Shown in pieces: positions 55,132-63,980 of a stretch of DNA of 64,000 nucleotides; the first letter of the stretch is position 1, and the number at the start of each line of letters is the position of its first letter. The stretch is from Bradyrhizobium sp. JYMT SZCCT0428 (GTDB lineage: Bacteria; Pseudomonadota; Alphaproteobacteria; Rhizobiales; Xanthobacteraceae), in NCBI RefSeq assembly GCF_018131075.1, contig NZ_JAFCLS010000012.1:62001-126000 (forward strand), given 5' to 3'. The notes below the pieces were generated by a model, which saw only the letters and a list, made by a program, of their open reading frames with translations, was not told the DNA's origin and ran no database searches. Position numbers and translations under genes: made by a program.

Positions 55132-56109
55132 ATGCGCTTTGCCGAACATTGGAGCTGGTGCACGGTCGACGCGATCCGTGACGTCACGCCTGGCATCCGC
55201 GAATTCCGCCTGCGCCCGGACGGCGGCGTGGCGCCCTACCCGGCCGGCAGCCATCTCAACGTCGCGGTGCTCATTGATGGACAGCCAGCGCGGCGGTCCT
55301 ATTCGCTGGTCGGCGATCGCGATCCGGAAGTGTATCGCATCGCGGTGCGGCTGGCGCCGGACAGCCGCGGCGGTTCGCGCGCGATGTGGACCCTCAAGCC
55401 GGACGCGCGGATCGAAATCTCCAATCCCACATCGCTGCTCGATATCGACTGGAACAGAAAGAATTATTGCCTGATCGCTGGAGGCATCGGCATCACCCCG
55501 ATATCAGGCATCGCCAGCGCGCTGCAGCGGCGGAATATCGACCTCACCCTGCACTACGCGGTGAAGTCGCGCGGCGACGCCGCCTATCTCGACGAATTGT
55601 CTTCCGTACTCGCCGACCGACTGGTCGTCCACGCCAGCGACGAAGGCGAGCGGCTCGATCTCGATGCCACTTTCCGCGCACTGCCGTTGGACGCGATCGC
55701 CATCATGTGTGGCCCGATGCGGATGCTGGAAGCCGCGCGGCGCGCCTGGAACGATGCCGGGCGAGCCCCCGCCGATCTGCGCTACGAAACCTTCGGCTCC
55801 AGCGGCCTGCTGCCGACGGCCGAATTCCGTGTGCGCCTGAAGGACACCGGCGCCGAGCTTGTGGTCTCGCCCAACAGCTCGATGCTCGACGTGCTCAACG
55901 ATGCCGGCTTCGAGGTGATATCGGACTGCCAGCGCGGCGAATGCGGCGTCTGCGCCGTCGATGTCATCGCCGTTGATGGCGAGATCGATCACCGCGACGT
56001 GTTCTTCAGCGACCAGCAGAAGAAAGACAACCGCAAAATCTGCCCCTGCGTGTCACGCGCGGTGGGCGTGGTCACGATCGACACCCTGTACCGGCCCGAA
56101 GCAGTCTAG
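55132..56109 (+). CDS. VanB-like ferredoxin-reductase (PDR family)
   Basis: A 325-residue phthalate-dioxygenase-reductase-type protein: FMN domain (RRSYSLVGDRDPEVYRIAVR), NADH domain (LIAGGIGITPISGIASAL; IMCGPMRMLEAARRAW) and a C-terminal plant-type [2Fe-2S] domain (CQRGECGVCAVDVI, then a last Cys in KICPCVSRA). It feeds electrons to the Rieske oxygenase. It starts eight bases after the regulator stop. Its stop overlaps, on the other strand, the stop of the NAT gene by three bases (TCTAGG). Confidence 0.93.
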   Translation: MRFAEHWSWCTVDAIRDVTPGIREFRLRPDGGVAPYPAGSHLNVAVLIDGQPARRSYSLVGDRDPEVYRIAVRLAPDSRGGSRAMWTLKPDARIEISNPTSLLDIDWNRKNYCLIAGGIGITPISGIASALQRRNIDLTLHYAVKSRGDAAYLDELSSVLADRLVVHASDEGERLDLDATFRALPLDAIAIMCGPMRMLEAARRAWNDAGRAPADLRYETFGSSGLLPTAEFRVRLKDTGAELVVSPNSSMLDVLNDAGFEVISDCQRGECGVCAVDVIAVDGEIDHRDVFFSDQQKKDNRKICPCVSRAVGVVTIDTLYRPEAV

Positions 56110-56960
56110 GCGAAAAACGGATGCGGCGCGCCATGCACGCCCTTCTGCGCGACGGTATTGAGCGCAGTCGAAAGCTCCTCATCGGATAGCACGATGCCAA
56201 AGGTTTCGGTCAGAACGTCGCGATACTCACTCTTGTCACCCAGCATTCGCCGTTCAGCTTCGCCCGTGGCGTGACGCACATTCAGCCTTGCATTGAACAG
56301 CGTGATGCGGGTCCTGTTTAGTCCGGGACGCGCCGCGATCAGGTTGCTGCGATAGGGGCTGTCGGGATGGCTGGCGGTAAACCAGTTGCAGATCTCGTAT
56401 TCGGCGTCGACGCGCGGCAGCAGCACGACGCGATAGATGTGCTCCCACCGGTTGCCCAGACGCGACTGCAGGGTCAGCTCGTCTCCCATTCGGATGAAAC
56501 GCATGACCTCGTGCGGCGTGTCCTGTTCGACGTCGGCCACCAAATGCAGCGGCGCCGTCGGCGCCAGATTGCCGAAGCCGACGTCAGCCAGATATGTACC
56601 TTCCGGCAAATTGACCAGCAACACCATGTGAAACATGGGCCGCGGCGCGTCGATCGCCAATCCGCGCACGACGCGGGCCTGCAGACTGGTGACGTCGAAG
56701 CCCAGGGAACGCAGCCCGCCGCGAAACAGCATGTTCTGCTCGAAACAATAGCCGCCGCGGCGGCTGCCGATCATCTTCCGCTGCAGTGATGCCAGATCGA
56801 GCTTCGGCGCCCGGTCCAGCAGCACGTCGATACTCTCATACGAGATCGCGCTCGAATGCGCGTCGACCAGGCCGCGCAACGTCGTAAGCGTGGGTGCACG
56901 CGATCCCGAGTAGCCGATGCGACCGAGCCAGGCGTCCTGATCGAAAAGGTCATCTGGCAT
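56106..56960 (-). CDS. Arylamine N-acetyltransferase
   Basis: A 284-residue NAT. The catalytic triad has Cys72 (RRGGYCFEQN), His111 (RPMFHMVLLV) and Asp126 (YLADVGFGN), with normal spacing. It acetylates arylamines or hydrazines from acetyl-CoA and may detoxify aromatic amines. Start taken at ATG 56960 after GGTGGA; the GTG four codons earlier is an alternative. It is the downstream partner of the GMC oxidoreductase (19-bp gap). Confidence 0.93.
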   Translation of the reverse strand: MPDDLFDQDAWLGRIGYSGSRAPTLTTLRGLVDAHSSAISYESIDVLLDRAPKLDLASLQRKMIGSRRGGYCFEQNMLFRGGLRSLGFDVTSLQARVVRGLAIDAPRPMFHMVLLVNLPEGTYLADVGFGNLAPTAPLHLVADVEQDTPHEVMRFIRMGDELTLQSRLGNRWEHIYRVVLLPRVDAEYEICNWFTASHPDSPYRSNLIAARPGLNRTRITLFNARLNVRHATGEAERRMLGDKSEYRDVLTETFGIVLSDEELSTALNTVAQKGVHGAPHPFFA

Positions 56961-56979
56961 GGCAAAATCCACCCGGGGT

Positions 56980-58620
56980 TTACGCCGGCAGTCTTGCCGC
57001 CTCCGGCGCGGCCTTGCCGCGGATCATGTCGGAGGCCTTGTCGGCGATCATCATGGTCGAGGCGTTGAGATTGGCCGAGATCATCCGCGGCATGATCGAG
57101 GCGTCGACCACCCGCAGGCCCTGCAGCCCGTGCACGCGCAGCTGGTCATCGACCACAGCCCATTTGGTATCCGCCGGCCCCATCCGGCAGGTGCAGCCGG
57201 GGTGGAACGTGGTGGTGCCGCGCTCGGTGGCCGCGGCGAGAAACTCGTCGTCGCTCTGAACCTTGGGCCCGGGGAAATCCTCATAGGCGTAATATTGCGC
57301 GAGTGGCGCGGAGGCGAGCAGCCGGCGCGCCAGCTTCATGCCGGCGACGACGACGCGGCGATCGAGCTCCTCGACGAGATAATTGGTCTGAATGATCGGC
57401 GGCGCAAACGGATCGGCTGAGCGGATCCGGACATAGCCGCGGCTTTCCGGGCGCTGCTGCCATGATGCGATGGTCATGCCGGGCTCGTCTTCGAGCTGGC
57501 CCTGCACGCCCTCCTTGTAGCTCGCGGGCGTGAACGTCAGCTGCAAGTCGGAGCTTTCGGTGGTCTCGCCGGAATGCCAGAAGCAATAGACCATGGTCGG
57601 CGACAGCGACAGCAGCCCGCGCCGCGTCGTCGCCCATTTCAGCGCCTCGACCCAAAGACTGAGCCCGCGCCGAAGCTCGTTAATGGTCTTGATGTTCTTG
57701 ACGCGCGCGACCGAACGCGGCGCGTAATGATCCTGCAGGCCCTCGCCGACGCCGGGCAATGCATGACGGACCTCGATGCCGTGCGACTGCAACAGCTCCG
57801 GCGAGCCGACGCCGGACAATTGCAAGACTTGAGGTGAATTGTAGGTACCGCCGGAGAGGATGACTTCCTTGCTGGCGCGCACTTCGGTGGGCGTGCCGCC
57901 CTTGCCGCCCTTCAGGTAGCGAACGCCGACCGCGCGCTTGCCCTCGAAGATGATGTTGGTGACATGTGCATGCGTCCGCACGTCGACATTCCCGCGTTTT
58001 ACCGCCGGATGCAGGAACGCGGTCGCGGCACTGACGCGCAGGCCGTTCTGAATGGTGCGCTGGGCGTAGGAAACGCCTTCCTGAATCGCGCCGTTGTAGT
58101 CGGGGTTGCGCGGAATGCCCAGACTCATGGCGCCCGCCATGAACGCCTCGCACAGCGGATCCCGCCAGTCCATAGTCGTGACGGTCAGGTTGCCGTCGCG
58201 CCCGCGATAGGTTTCATCGCCCTCGCCGACGCGCCGCTCCAGCCGCCTGAAATAGGGCAGAATGTCCGGGTAGCCCCAGCTGCGATTGCCGAGCTGCGCC
58301 CAGGTATCGAAGTCCTGGCGCTGGCCGCGGTTGTAGATGTGGCCGTTGATCGACGACGAGCCGCCGAGCGTCTTGCCGCGCGGCGCGTAGATGCTGCGGC
58401 CGCCGGTCCACGGGCCGGGCTCCTGCTGATACGCCCAGTTGATGCTCTTCATGTGGAACGTCTTGATGAAGCCGGCCGGCAGATGGATGTAGGGATGCCA
58501 GTCCTTGCCCCCTGCTTCGAGCACACACACGCGGGTGCCCGCGTCTTCGCTGAGCCGGTTGGCGAGCACGCTGCCTGCGGAGCCCGCGCCAATGATCACA
58601 TAATCGAACGTTTCCATCAC
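56980..58620 (-). CDS. GMC-family FAD oxidoreductase (choline/alcohol dehydrogenase-like)
   Basis: A 546-residue flavoprotein. FDYVIIGAGSAGSVLANRLS is the FAD motif. GMC signature 1 lies in GKTLGGSSSINGHIYNRGQR, signature 2 in ILSGGTYNSPQVLQLSGVGS. The C-terminal active-site His and Asn are in TFHPGCTCRMGPADT and MPRMISANLNASTMM. It oxidises a primary alcohol or a polyol; BetA-type and alkan-1-ol dehydrogenases are close relatives. The substrate is unknown; an aromatic alcohol would fit the neighbourhood. First gene of the leftward GMC-NAT pair. Confidence 0.93.
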   Translation of the reverse strand: MMETFDYVIIGAGSAGSVLANRLSEDAGTRVCVLEAGGKDWHPYIHLPAGFIKTFHMKSINWAYQQEPGPWTGGRSIYAPRGKTLGGSSSINGHIYNRGQRQDFDTWAQLGNRSWGYPDILPYFRRLERRVGEGDETYRGRDGNLTVTTMDWRDPLCEAFMAGAMSLGIPRNPDYNGAIQEGVSYAQRTIQNGLRVSAATAFLHPAVKRGNVDVRTHAHVTNIIFEGKRAVGVRYLKGGKGGTPTEVRASKEVILSGGTYNSPQVLQLSGVGSPELLQSHGIEVRHALPGVGEGLQDHYAPRSVARVKNIKTINELRRGLSLWVEALKWATTRRGLLSLSPTMVYCFWHSGETTESSDLQLTFTPASYKEGVQGQLEDEPGMTIASWQQRPESRGYVRIRSADPFAPPIIQTNYLVEELDRRVVVAGMKLARRLLASAPLAQYYAYEDFPGPKVQSDDEFLAAATERGTTTFHPGCTCRMGPADTKWAVVDDQLRVHGLQGLRVVDASIMPRMISANLNASTMMIADKASDMIRGKAAPEAARLPA

Positions 58621-58646
58621 ACTTTTTTCTGCCGCGGACTGAAAAA

Positions 58647-59240
58647 CTACCGCAGTCTATCGTTGAGTTGATAATTGAGATGCGCCTTCACCGTCGGCCA
58701 CTCGCTGGCGATAATGCTGAAGACGACGGTATCGCGCAACGTGCCATTCGGCGCGATCACATGGTTGCGCAAGATGCCATCCTGCTTGGCGCCCAGGCGT
58801 TCGATGCCGCGGCGGCTCTGCTGGTTGAAGAAGTGCGTGCGGAATTCCACCGCAATGCAATCGAGCGTCTCGAAGGCATGCGTCAGCAACAGCAATTTGC
58901 ACTGCGTATTGACGGCGCTGCGCTGCACACGCTTGGCGTACCAGGTGGAGCCGATCTCGACGCGCCGGTTGGCGGCATCGACATTCATGTAGGTCGTCAT
59001 GCCAGCGATCTTGCCGTCAGCATCGAACACCGTGAACGGCAGCATCGAGCCTGACGCCTGCAAGCCGAGCCGGCGGTCGATCTCCTTGGTCATGTCATCA
59101 GGCGCCGGCACGAAGGTGTACCAGAGATTCCACAGCTCCCCGTCCCGCACCGCTTCGGACAGGCCGTCGCGTTGATCGTGCGACAGCGGTTCGAGCCGCG
59201 CGTGAGCGCCGCGAAGGGTAACCGGTTCAAGCCAGGGCAT
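58647..59240 (-). CDS. GNAT-family acetyltransferase (RimJ/RimL type)
   Basis: A 197-residue protein. VTLRGAHARLEPLSHDQRDG is the RimJ-like start; the acetyl-CoA site is in IGSTWYAKRVQRSAVNTQCK, later THFFNQQSRRGIERLGAKQD. It acetylates an amine, perhaps a protein N terminus or small molecule. The start falls 26 bp past the GMC start, in the same direction, so GNAT-GMC-NAT may be one unit. Confidence 0.9.
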   Translation of the reverse strand: MPWLEPVTLRGAHARLEPLSHDQRDGLSEAVRDGELWNLWYTFVPAPDDMTKEIDRRLGLQASGSMLPFTVFDADGKIAGMTTYMNVDAANRRVEIGSTWYAKRVQRSAVNTQCKLLLLTHAFETLDCIAVEFRTHFFNQQSRRGIERLGAKQDGILRNHVIAPNGTLRDTVVFSIIASEWPTVKAHLNYQLNDRLR

Positions 59241-59257
59241 CGTATTTGTCCTCTCCC

Positions 59258-59364
59258 CCTCATCCTGAGGAGCGCTTCACTTGAAGCGCGTCTCGAAGGA
59301 TGAGGCCATCGCAATTCATTCATGGTTCGAGACGCGTCGCAAGTGCGACGCTCCTCACCATGAG
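59258..59364. repeat. Dispersed palindromic repeat (CCTCATCCTGAGGAGC type)
   Basis: CCTCATCCTGAGGAGCGCTT and the right part GCGACGCTCCTCACCATGAG are inverted, with inner arms CGCGTCTCGAAGGATGAGG / CATGGTTCGAGACGCG. Related to 181-283. Between the GNAT and SMP-30 genes. Confidence 0.85.
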
Positions 59365-59383
59365 AGTATCGCAAGCAGCGCCA

Positions 59384-60310
59384 TTATCTGTTCAAGAAAT
59401 TCAGCGGCAGGCCGGGGCGCGGCCAGTCCATCGCGACCAGTTCGCCCTTGCCTGACAGCGTAATGTAGGCGGTCTTCAGGTCGGGCCCGCCGAAGGCGAT
59501 ATTGGTGGTCATGCGGTCGCCGGTCGGCACCTGCTCGACCAAGGTGCCGTCGGGCGCGATCACGGAGATGCAGCCCGAGATCAGCGTCGCGACGCAGATA
59601 TTGCCTGAGGCTTCGACCGCGAGCGAGTCGAACATCTGGTAGCCGCCGAGGCCCGTGATCGGCTTGCCGCGTTCACCGCGATAGATCGGCTCGCGCGGCT
59701 TCAACGTGCCGGGCGCGGAAAGTTCGTAGGCCCATAGCCGCGCAGTCGGCGTTTCGGCGATGTAGACGGTGTTTTCGTCTGGCGACAGCCCGATGCCGTT
59801 GGCCGGGAGTACGCCGTGCACGACTTCGACGATCTCCTTCATGCCGGGCTTGACGTAGTAGACGCCGCCGACATCCATGTCGCGAGCCCGGCGCTTGCCG
59901 AGTTCGGAGAACCACAGCCCGCCGTGCTTGTCGAACACAAGGTCGTTGGGACCCCGCAGCGGGTACTCGCCGCATTTGTCGACCACCGTCTCGACCTTGC
60001 CGTTCGAGAGGTCGACGCGCTGGATCGAGCCCCCGAGATAGTCATCGGGCTGCGGACCAGGCATGATCACCTTGCCCGTCGGAATCCAGCTAAAGCCGCC
60101 ATTGTTGCAGAAGTACATTTTGCCGTCGGGGCCAAGCGCCGCACCATTGGGGCCACCGGGGACCTCCGCGACCACCTCCTTGCGGCCGTCCGGCCAGATC
60201 CGTGTCAGCCGCCGGCCACGGATTTCGACCAGCACGACCGATCCGTCCGGCATGACCACAGGGCCTTCCGGAAACTCCAGATCGGTGGCGAGAACGCGGA
60301 CATTTCCCAT
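59384..60310 (-). CDS. SMP-30/gluconolactonase-family protein
   Basis: A 308-residue six-bladed beta-propeller. LEFPEGPVVMPDGSVVLVEI (with the metal-ligand Glu), PNGAALGPDGKMYFCNNGGF, NDLVFDKHGGLWFSELGK and LPANGIGLSPDENTVYIAET match SMP-30/LRE proteins. They hydrolyse lactones using a divalent metal ion. It probably opens a sugar or aromatic-derived lactone, which could act on a Baeyer-Villiger product from the FMO at 48985 in principle. Cytosolic. Confidence 0.92.
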   Translation of the reverse strand: MGNVRVLATDLEFPEGPVVMPDGSVVLVEIRGRRLTRIWPDGRKEVVAEVPGGPNGAALGPDGKMYFCNNGGFSWIPTGKVIMPGPQPDDYLGGSIQRVDLSNGKVETVVDKCGEYPLRGPNDLVFDKHGGLWFSELGKRRARDMDVGGVYYVKPGMKEIVEVVHGVLPANGIGLSPDENTVYIAETPTARLWAYELSAPGTLKPREPIYRGERGKPITGLGGYQMFDSLAVEASGNICVATLISGCISVIAPDGTLVEQVPTGDRMTTNIAFGGPDLKTAYITLSGKGELVAMDWPRPGLPLNFLNR

Positions 60311-60495
60311 GAAATCCTCCCGGCTTTTTATGGCTGCAGGCGGACTCCAAGCTCATTTCCGCACGCGCAACGCTGACGTTGCGTCATGTTATGGCAAAGC
60401 AGATCAGGCTTGCCAACCCGACGACCTGCGCAACAGGTATGCCGCGCTCCCCGGCCTCGCCACCAGCGAACGCAGGCGTATGCGCCTTTTTCCGT

Positions 60496-61638
60496 TCACT
60501 CGTACAAATACCCGACCGGCTTGCCTTCGTTACGCAGCGGACGAACGTCCTTCCGCGTAATGATTTGACCAGCCAGGCCGTCAATTTCGTCGCGCTGCGT
60601 CGGCGTCCAGCTGCGAAGATTTTCCATACCTTTCAGCAAGCCCAGCCGGAGGATTTGGGTATTTTCGCTTAAGCCCACCAGATCGATCGTGTTCTTGCCC
60701 GCCGTGACCGTATCGCCGGTCGCAAGTTCAAAATTCTCCCCCGCGCTATTCGTGAATTGGGCCGTGCCGCGAATGACGCGATAGATGACGACCTCACCTT
60801 TCCCGAGAAAGGCGGTTTCCGCTGCTGCGGAGGTGCTCTTCGGCAACAGTGACTGGCCACGCGGGTCGGTCGCGATGATATGTCCGGTTGTAAGGCGGCC
60901 GCTCGGAATCTCGATGCCGATATCGCGCACGTAGACCGGCCCGGCGGATTTGATCGACGAGCCTGCCGCCAGCGGCTTGTAGAGCGCTTCCAGCTCCAGC
61001 GGATCCTGCAGCCAGAAACAGGCATCGGCAGGACGGTCATGCAGCGGATGGCTCCAGGCTACACGCGGCGTTTCCTCTTCGTTGATGTGCTCATGATCAA
61101 CCACCGTCGGATTGGGGAAGGTCGTGGGATCGGTGATGAAGGCTTCAAGAAATTTGCCGGAATAGCCCATCGACATCGGATCCGGCACCACCGTCTGCGG
61201 CGTTTTCAGGTTTTCTTCGGTGGACAATCCCGACCATGTGTAGAAGAGCTGGCGATGCACGATCGCGCTCTGCAGCATCACCGCACCGGGACCGACGTAG
61301 TAAAACCGGCCATCGTAATCGAAGGTGAACACGCCGGACGTGACCAGCACGAGCTGGTAACCGCCGGGTGGCAGGTGGAGATGGAAATCGGTGGGGCCTG
61401 TATCGGCGCGGTAAATCGGCAGATTTGTAGAGACTTCGTGGAGGAGGAAGGTTTCGTTGTTCGCGTGAAAGCCTTCGTTCGCGCGATTGTAGAGGGCTTG
61501 CGGGCGATAGGTCGGCTCGTGCAAGGCATCCCGATCGCGATCGATAGCCACGAAGTTCGTTTTATTGAGGCGGAGGGCATCGCCGTCCGGGCGAGTAAGG
61601 CCAGGCCATTTGAGATCAACCGCGGCATGTATATTCAT
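60496..61638 (-). CDS. Cupin-like protein of unknown function (homogentisate-dioxygenase-like size)
   Basis: A 380-residue protein. It has a cupin-like region (LHLPPGGYQLVLVTSGVFTF, then FYYVGPGAVMLQSAIVHRQL, with His at the end), a middle His-rich stretch (VVDHEHINEEETPRVAWSHP), and a second barrel-like half (GKGEVVIYRVIRGTAQFTNS). Two cupin halves suggest a bicupin, maybe a metal-dependent dioxygenase, but I cannot name the family. ATG 61638 after GGAGGACGTC fixes the start. It is probably part of the catabolic set, next to the SMP-30 gene (185-bp gap). Confidence 0.7.
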   Translation of the reverse strand: MNIHAAVDLKWPGLTRPDGDALRLNKTNFVAIDRDRDALHEPTYRPQALYNRANEGFHANNETFLLHEVSTNLPIYRADTGPTDFHLHLPPGGYQLVLVTSGVFTFDYDGRFYYVGPGAVMLQSAIVHRQLFYTWSGLSTEENLKTPQTVVPDPMSMGYSGKFLEAFITDPTTFPNPTVVDHEHINEEETPRVAWSHPLHDRPADACFWLQDPLELEALYKPLAAGSSIKSAGPVYVRDIGIEIPSGRLTTGHIIATDPRGQSLLPKSTSAAAETAFLGKGEVVIYRVIRGTAQFTNSAGENFELATGDTVTAGKNTIDLVGLSENTQILRLGLLKGMENLRSWTPTQRDEIDGLAGQIITRKDVRPLRNEGKPVGYLYE

Positions 61639-62136
61639 GACGTCCTCCAATCCCTGAACTTCAGCGCGACCCAGCCCTGTTCAAATGTTCAAATGCGCTG
61701 CTCAGCTTTGGCAGAGCGCTTGGAGGCACCGGTCGACGCTGACGGGCTCATGCTGCAATGCGAATTCCGGGCCAGTTCGCGCACGGGGCATGGCGCCGAT
61801 TCCCAAGGCACGCTTCGGGGCGGGGCGGTTGAAGAAAATACAAGGCGCACAGGACGTTAGACAGCCCGCCGCTTGGCGCTGCCTTGCCCCTCGTCGCCAA
61901 CCTCGCAACTCCAGGGGGAATTGGCGAGAGTTGCCTTGCGTAAATTGTCAGCAAGCATTGCCAGGAAACGCGCAGCTGGATGCCGCGAGACTGATCTGCC
62001 GCCACGCGCTGCTTTGGTTGGTCATGCGGTCGAAATCAACCAGAGAGAGCTCATGCTCGGCGCGTCGGCCTCGCGCTCCGGCGCTCACCTCGAAGGTGAT
62101 GGATTTCGCTTCCGCCAACCCATTCCACGAGCTGTC
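61639..62136. other. Non-coding stretch
   Basis: About 500 bases between the cupin-like gene and the AraC gene. Open frames on both strands lack ribosome sites and family motifs; I see no repeat. The promoter of the leftward cupin-like gene should lie near 61640-61750. Confidence 0.5.
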
Positions 62137-62973
62137 CTACTCCCTCACCGGTATCCATATCTCGAGCCCGCCATTGCCGGTCGCGGGATCGAACTTCCCG
62201 TCATAGCGCTCGAAGCACGGCGCGTCGGCGGCCTTCATGCCGGACGCCGGCAGCCAGTGATTCCAGATCGTGTTGACGGTACGGCGAATGGTCGAGATGT
62301 GCTCGGCGTGGGTAAACACGGCGTATTTCTGTTCGGGAATCCGCACCCGCTGGAATTCGCGCGGCAGGTCGGAGAAGTCGGCCACTTCGACGGCGGCGAC
62401 ATAGTCGAAATTGCCGGCATCGTCGGCGTTGCAGCAGACGCCATAGGCGACCTTGCCGATCCGGCCCGGTACACGGTCGATGGTCTGATTGAAACGCTGC
62501 CACAGGCTCGGAATGAAGGCGCCTTCGTTTTCGTGGGTGCAGCGTTCGCCGATGCCGGCGACTAGCAAGGCCTTGCCGGTCTCGAAACGCGGGGGCTTGA
62601 GATGATCGAGCGCGGTTGAAATCATGACGATGGGCTCCTGAAGCTTGAGACGATCAAGGCACGTTCCTGATCGAACCATCTCGGGCGTGATGCCGAAATG
62701 GTCGCGGAACGCGCGGGTGAAGGCTTCGTGAGAGCTGTAATCCGCATCCAGCGCGAGGCTGAGAATGTCAGGCGCGCCGGCGCCAAGCGCACGCGCCGCG
62801 TTGCTGAGGCGACGCGCACGTACATAGCGCATGACCGAATATCCGGTCGCGGCGGCGAACGCCCGCACCAGATGGAAGCGCGAGACGCCGGCGACCGCGG
62901 ATATCTCGTCGAGGGTCAACGAACTGGCGAGATGACTCTCGATGTACCAGAGCGCCTTCTGGGCTGGGTTCAT
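62137..62973 (-). CDS. AraC-family regulator with GyrI-like effector domain
   Basis: A 278-residue protein: an N-terminal AraC DNA-binding domain (SLTLDEISAVAGVSRFHLVR; SLALDADYSSHEAFTRAFRD; HFGITPEMVR) and a C-terminal GyrI-like/BacMR effector domain (VAGIGERCTHENEGAFIPSL; DYVAAVEVADFSDLPREFQR; EQKYAVFTHAEHISTIRRTV). This order is that of Rob/SoxS-like multidrug or small-molecule-responsive activators. The target may be its own region or the catabolic genes to its left; its ligand is unknown. Confidence 0.93.
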   Translation of the reverse strand: MNPAQKALWYIESHLASSLTLDEISAVAGVSRFHLVRAFAAATGYSVMRYVRARRLSNAARALGAGAPDILSLALDADYSSHEAFTRAFRDHFGITPEMVRSGTCLDRLKLQEPIVMISTALDHLKPPRFETGKALLVAGIGERCTHENEGAFIPSLWQRFNQTIDRVPGRIGKVAYGVCCNADDAGNFDYVAAVEVADFSDLPREFQRVRIPEQKYAVFTHAEHISTIRRTVNTIWNHWLPASGMKAADAPCFERYDGKFDPATGNGGLEIWIPVRE

Positions 62974-63105
62974 CGGTGACGGCTTTCATTCGAAGCGGCC
63001 GCATCATGAACGCTTGCTGCGCGCTGCATTTGACCGGCGTTGCTCTTGCGGTCGCAATTGCGCAGCTAATGACCGAGGCCGGGCATTATCCCGCAACGGC
63101 GGCAA

Positions 63106-63456
63106 TTATTTCGCCGCAGGCGCCGCATCCTTGGCCGCCGGCGCGTCGGCCTTCTTTTTCAATTCCTCCGCCGTCTTCTTCTGCAGATCGTCCACGAACT
63201 TCTGCAGTGCGATCACCGTTCCCTTCAGCGCCTCGATCTGCCGGTTGGCGGCATCGAGCTTCTGCTGATTGTCCTGCGTGATCTTGTTGATGGTCTTTTG
63301 CAGGAAGTCGACATTGCTCTGCAGGCAGGAGGTGCGCCGCTCCATGGTTTTTTCGACGGTGCAGATTTCGATGCCGGGAACATCCTGCGCGTAAGCCGCG
63401 CAGGGCATCAGCAGCGCTGCAACGGCGGCGGCGGTTCTTGCAATCCGGGCGATCAT
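63106..63456 (-). CDS. Secreted coiled-coil protein
   Basis: A 116-residue protein. Signal peptide (ARTAAAVAALLMPCAAYAQ), two Cys (EICTVEKTMERRTSCLQSNV), then a helical coiled-coil (DFLQKTINKITQDNQQKLDA, ALKGTVIALQKFVDDLQKKT) and an Ala/Lys tail. It is like an alpha-helical periplasmic hairpin of unknown function. ATG 63456 follows GAGGATTGG. Confidence 0.75.
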   Translation of the reverse strand: MIARIARTAAAVAALLMPCAAYAQDVPGIEICTVEKTMERRTSCLQSNVDFLQKTINKITQDNQQKLDAANRQIEALKGTVIALQKFVDDLQKKTAEELKKKADAPAAKDAAPAAK

Positions 63457-63640
63457 CCAATCCTCACTCAAACTTCATTCGGTCAATCACATCAATTTGC
63501 TCGTATCAGGCCGCTGGCTGCAGCGATACCACACTGATACCGCATTCAGGCGGTGAGCTTCCGCTTTATTGGTGTGGATGGACTTTCGCCGGGGAACCCA
63601 AACGCAAGGTTTGCACGCCCCGGCAGTGGAGATTGAACCT

Positions 63641-63859
63641 ATGGCAACGCGCGAGAAGCGGCTGGCACAGTTCGATGGCAACGGGGAACCGCCGCCGGAC
63701 CGGCCGGTGGAGGTGCTTTGCGAGGATCACAGCGGCACGTATCAGTTACCATTCGCCTGCCGCTGGATCGAGGGGCAATGGCGCAATGAGCGGACCGGCG
63801 GCGCCCTCGAGGCGACCGTGGTCGGCTGGCGGCTGCCGCGGGTGAGCAGTCAAGTTTGA
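63641..63859 (+). CDS. Small conserved protein
   Basis: A 72-residue protein. REKRLAQFDGNGEPPPDRPV, then LCEDHSGTYQLPFACRWIEG and TGGALEATVVGWRLPRV: a Trp/Gly-rich form with a C-terminal basic end. Similar small proteins are common in Bradyrhizobium and unassigned. GGAG is nine bases before ATG 63641. The frame upstream (to 63569) does not have a ribosome site. Confidence 0.65.
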   Translation: MATREKRLAQFDGNGEPPPDRPVEVLCEDHSGTYQLPFACRWIEGQWRNERTGGALEATVVGWRLPRVSSQV

Positions 63860-63875
63860 CCGGCATTTTCCGAGG

Positions 63876-63980
63876 CTAGAGCCTTTTCCGTTCCGATGGA
63901 ATCGGAACGGAGCTCTAGATTCTTGTTTTGACGCGTTTTCTTCGCGCGAACCGGTGTCCACTTCGCTGGAAAACGCTCTG
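63876..63980. repeat. Full-length copy of the CTAGAGC...AAAACGCTC repeat
   Basis: CTAGAGCCTTTTCCGTTCC, hairpin TTCCGATGGAATCGGAA, then GAGCTCTAGATTCTTGTTTT and GACGCGTTTTCTTCGCGCG, AACCGGTGTCCACTTCGCT, ending GAAAACGCTCTG. The ends are AGAGC-like inverted. Partial relatives: 4429-4487, 9590-9621, 35333-35387. Confidence 0.75.

Noticed and set aside
54715-56109. A 464-residue frame covering the VanB-like reductase
   Set aside because: The first 139 residues are a shifted-frame shadow of the GntR gene; the real start is ATG 55132.
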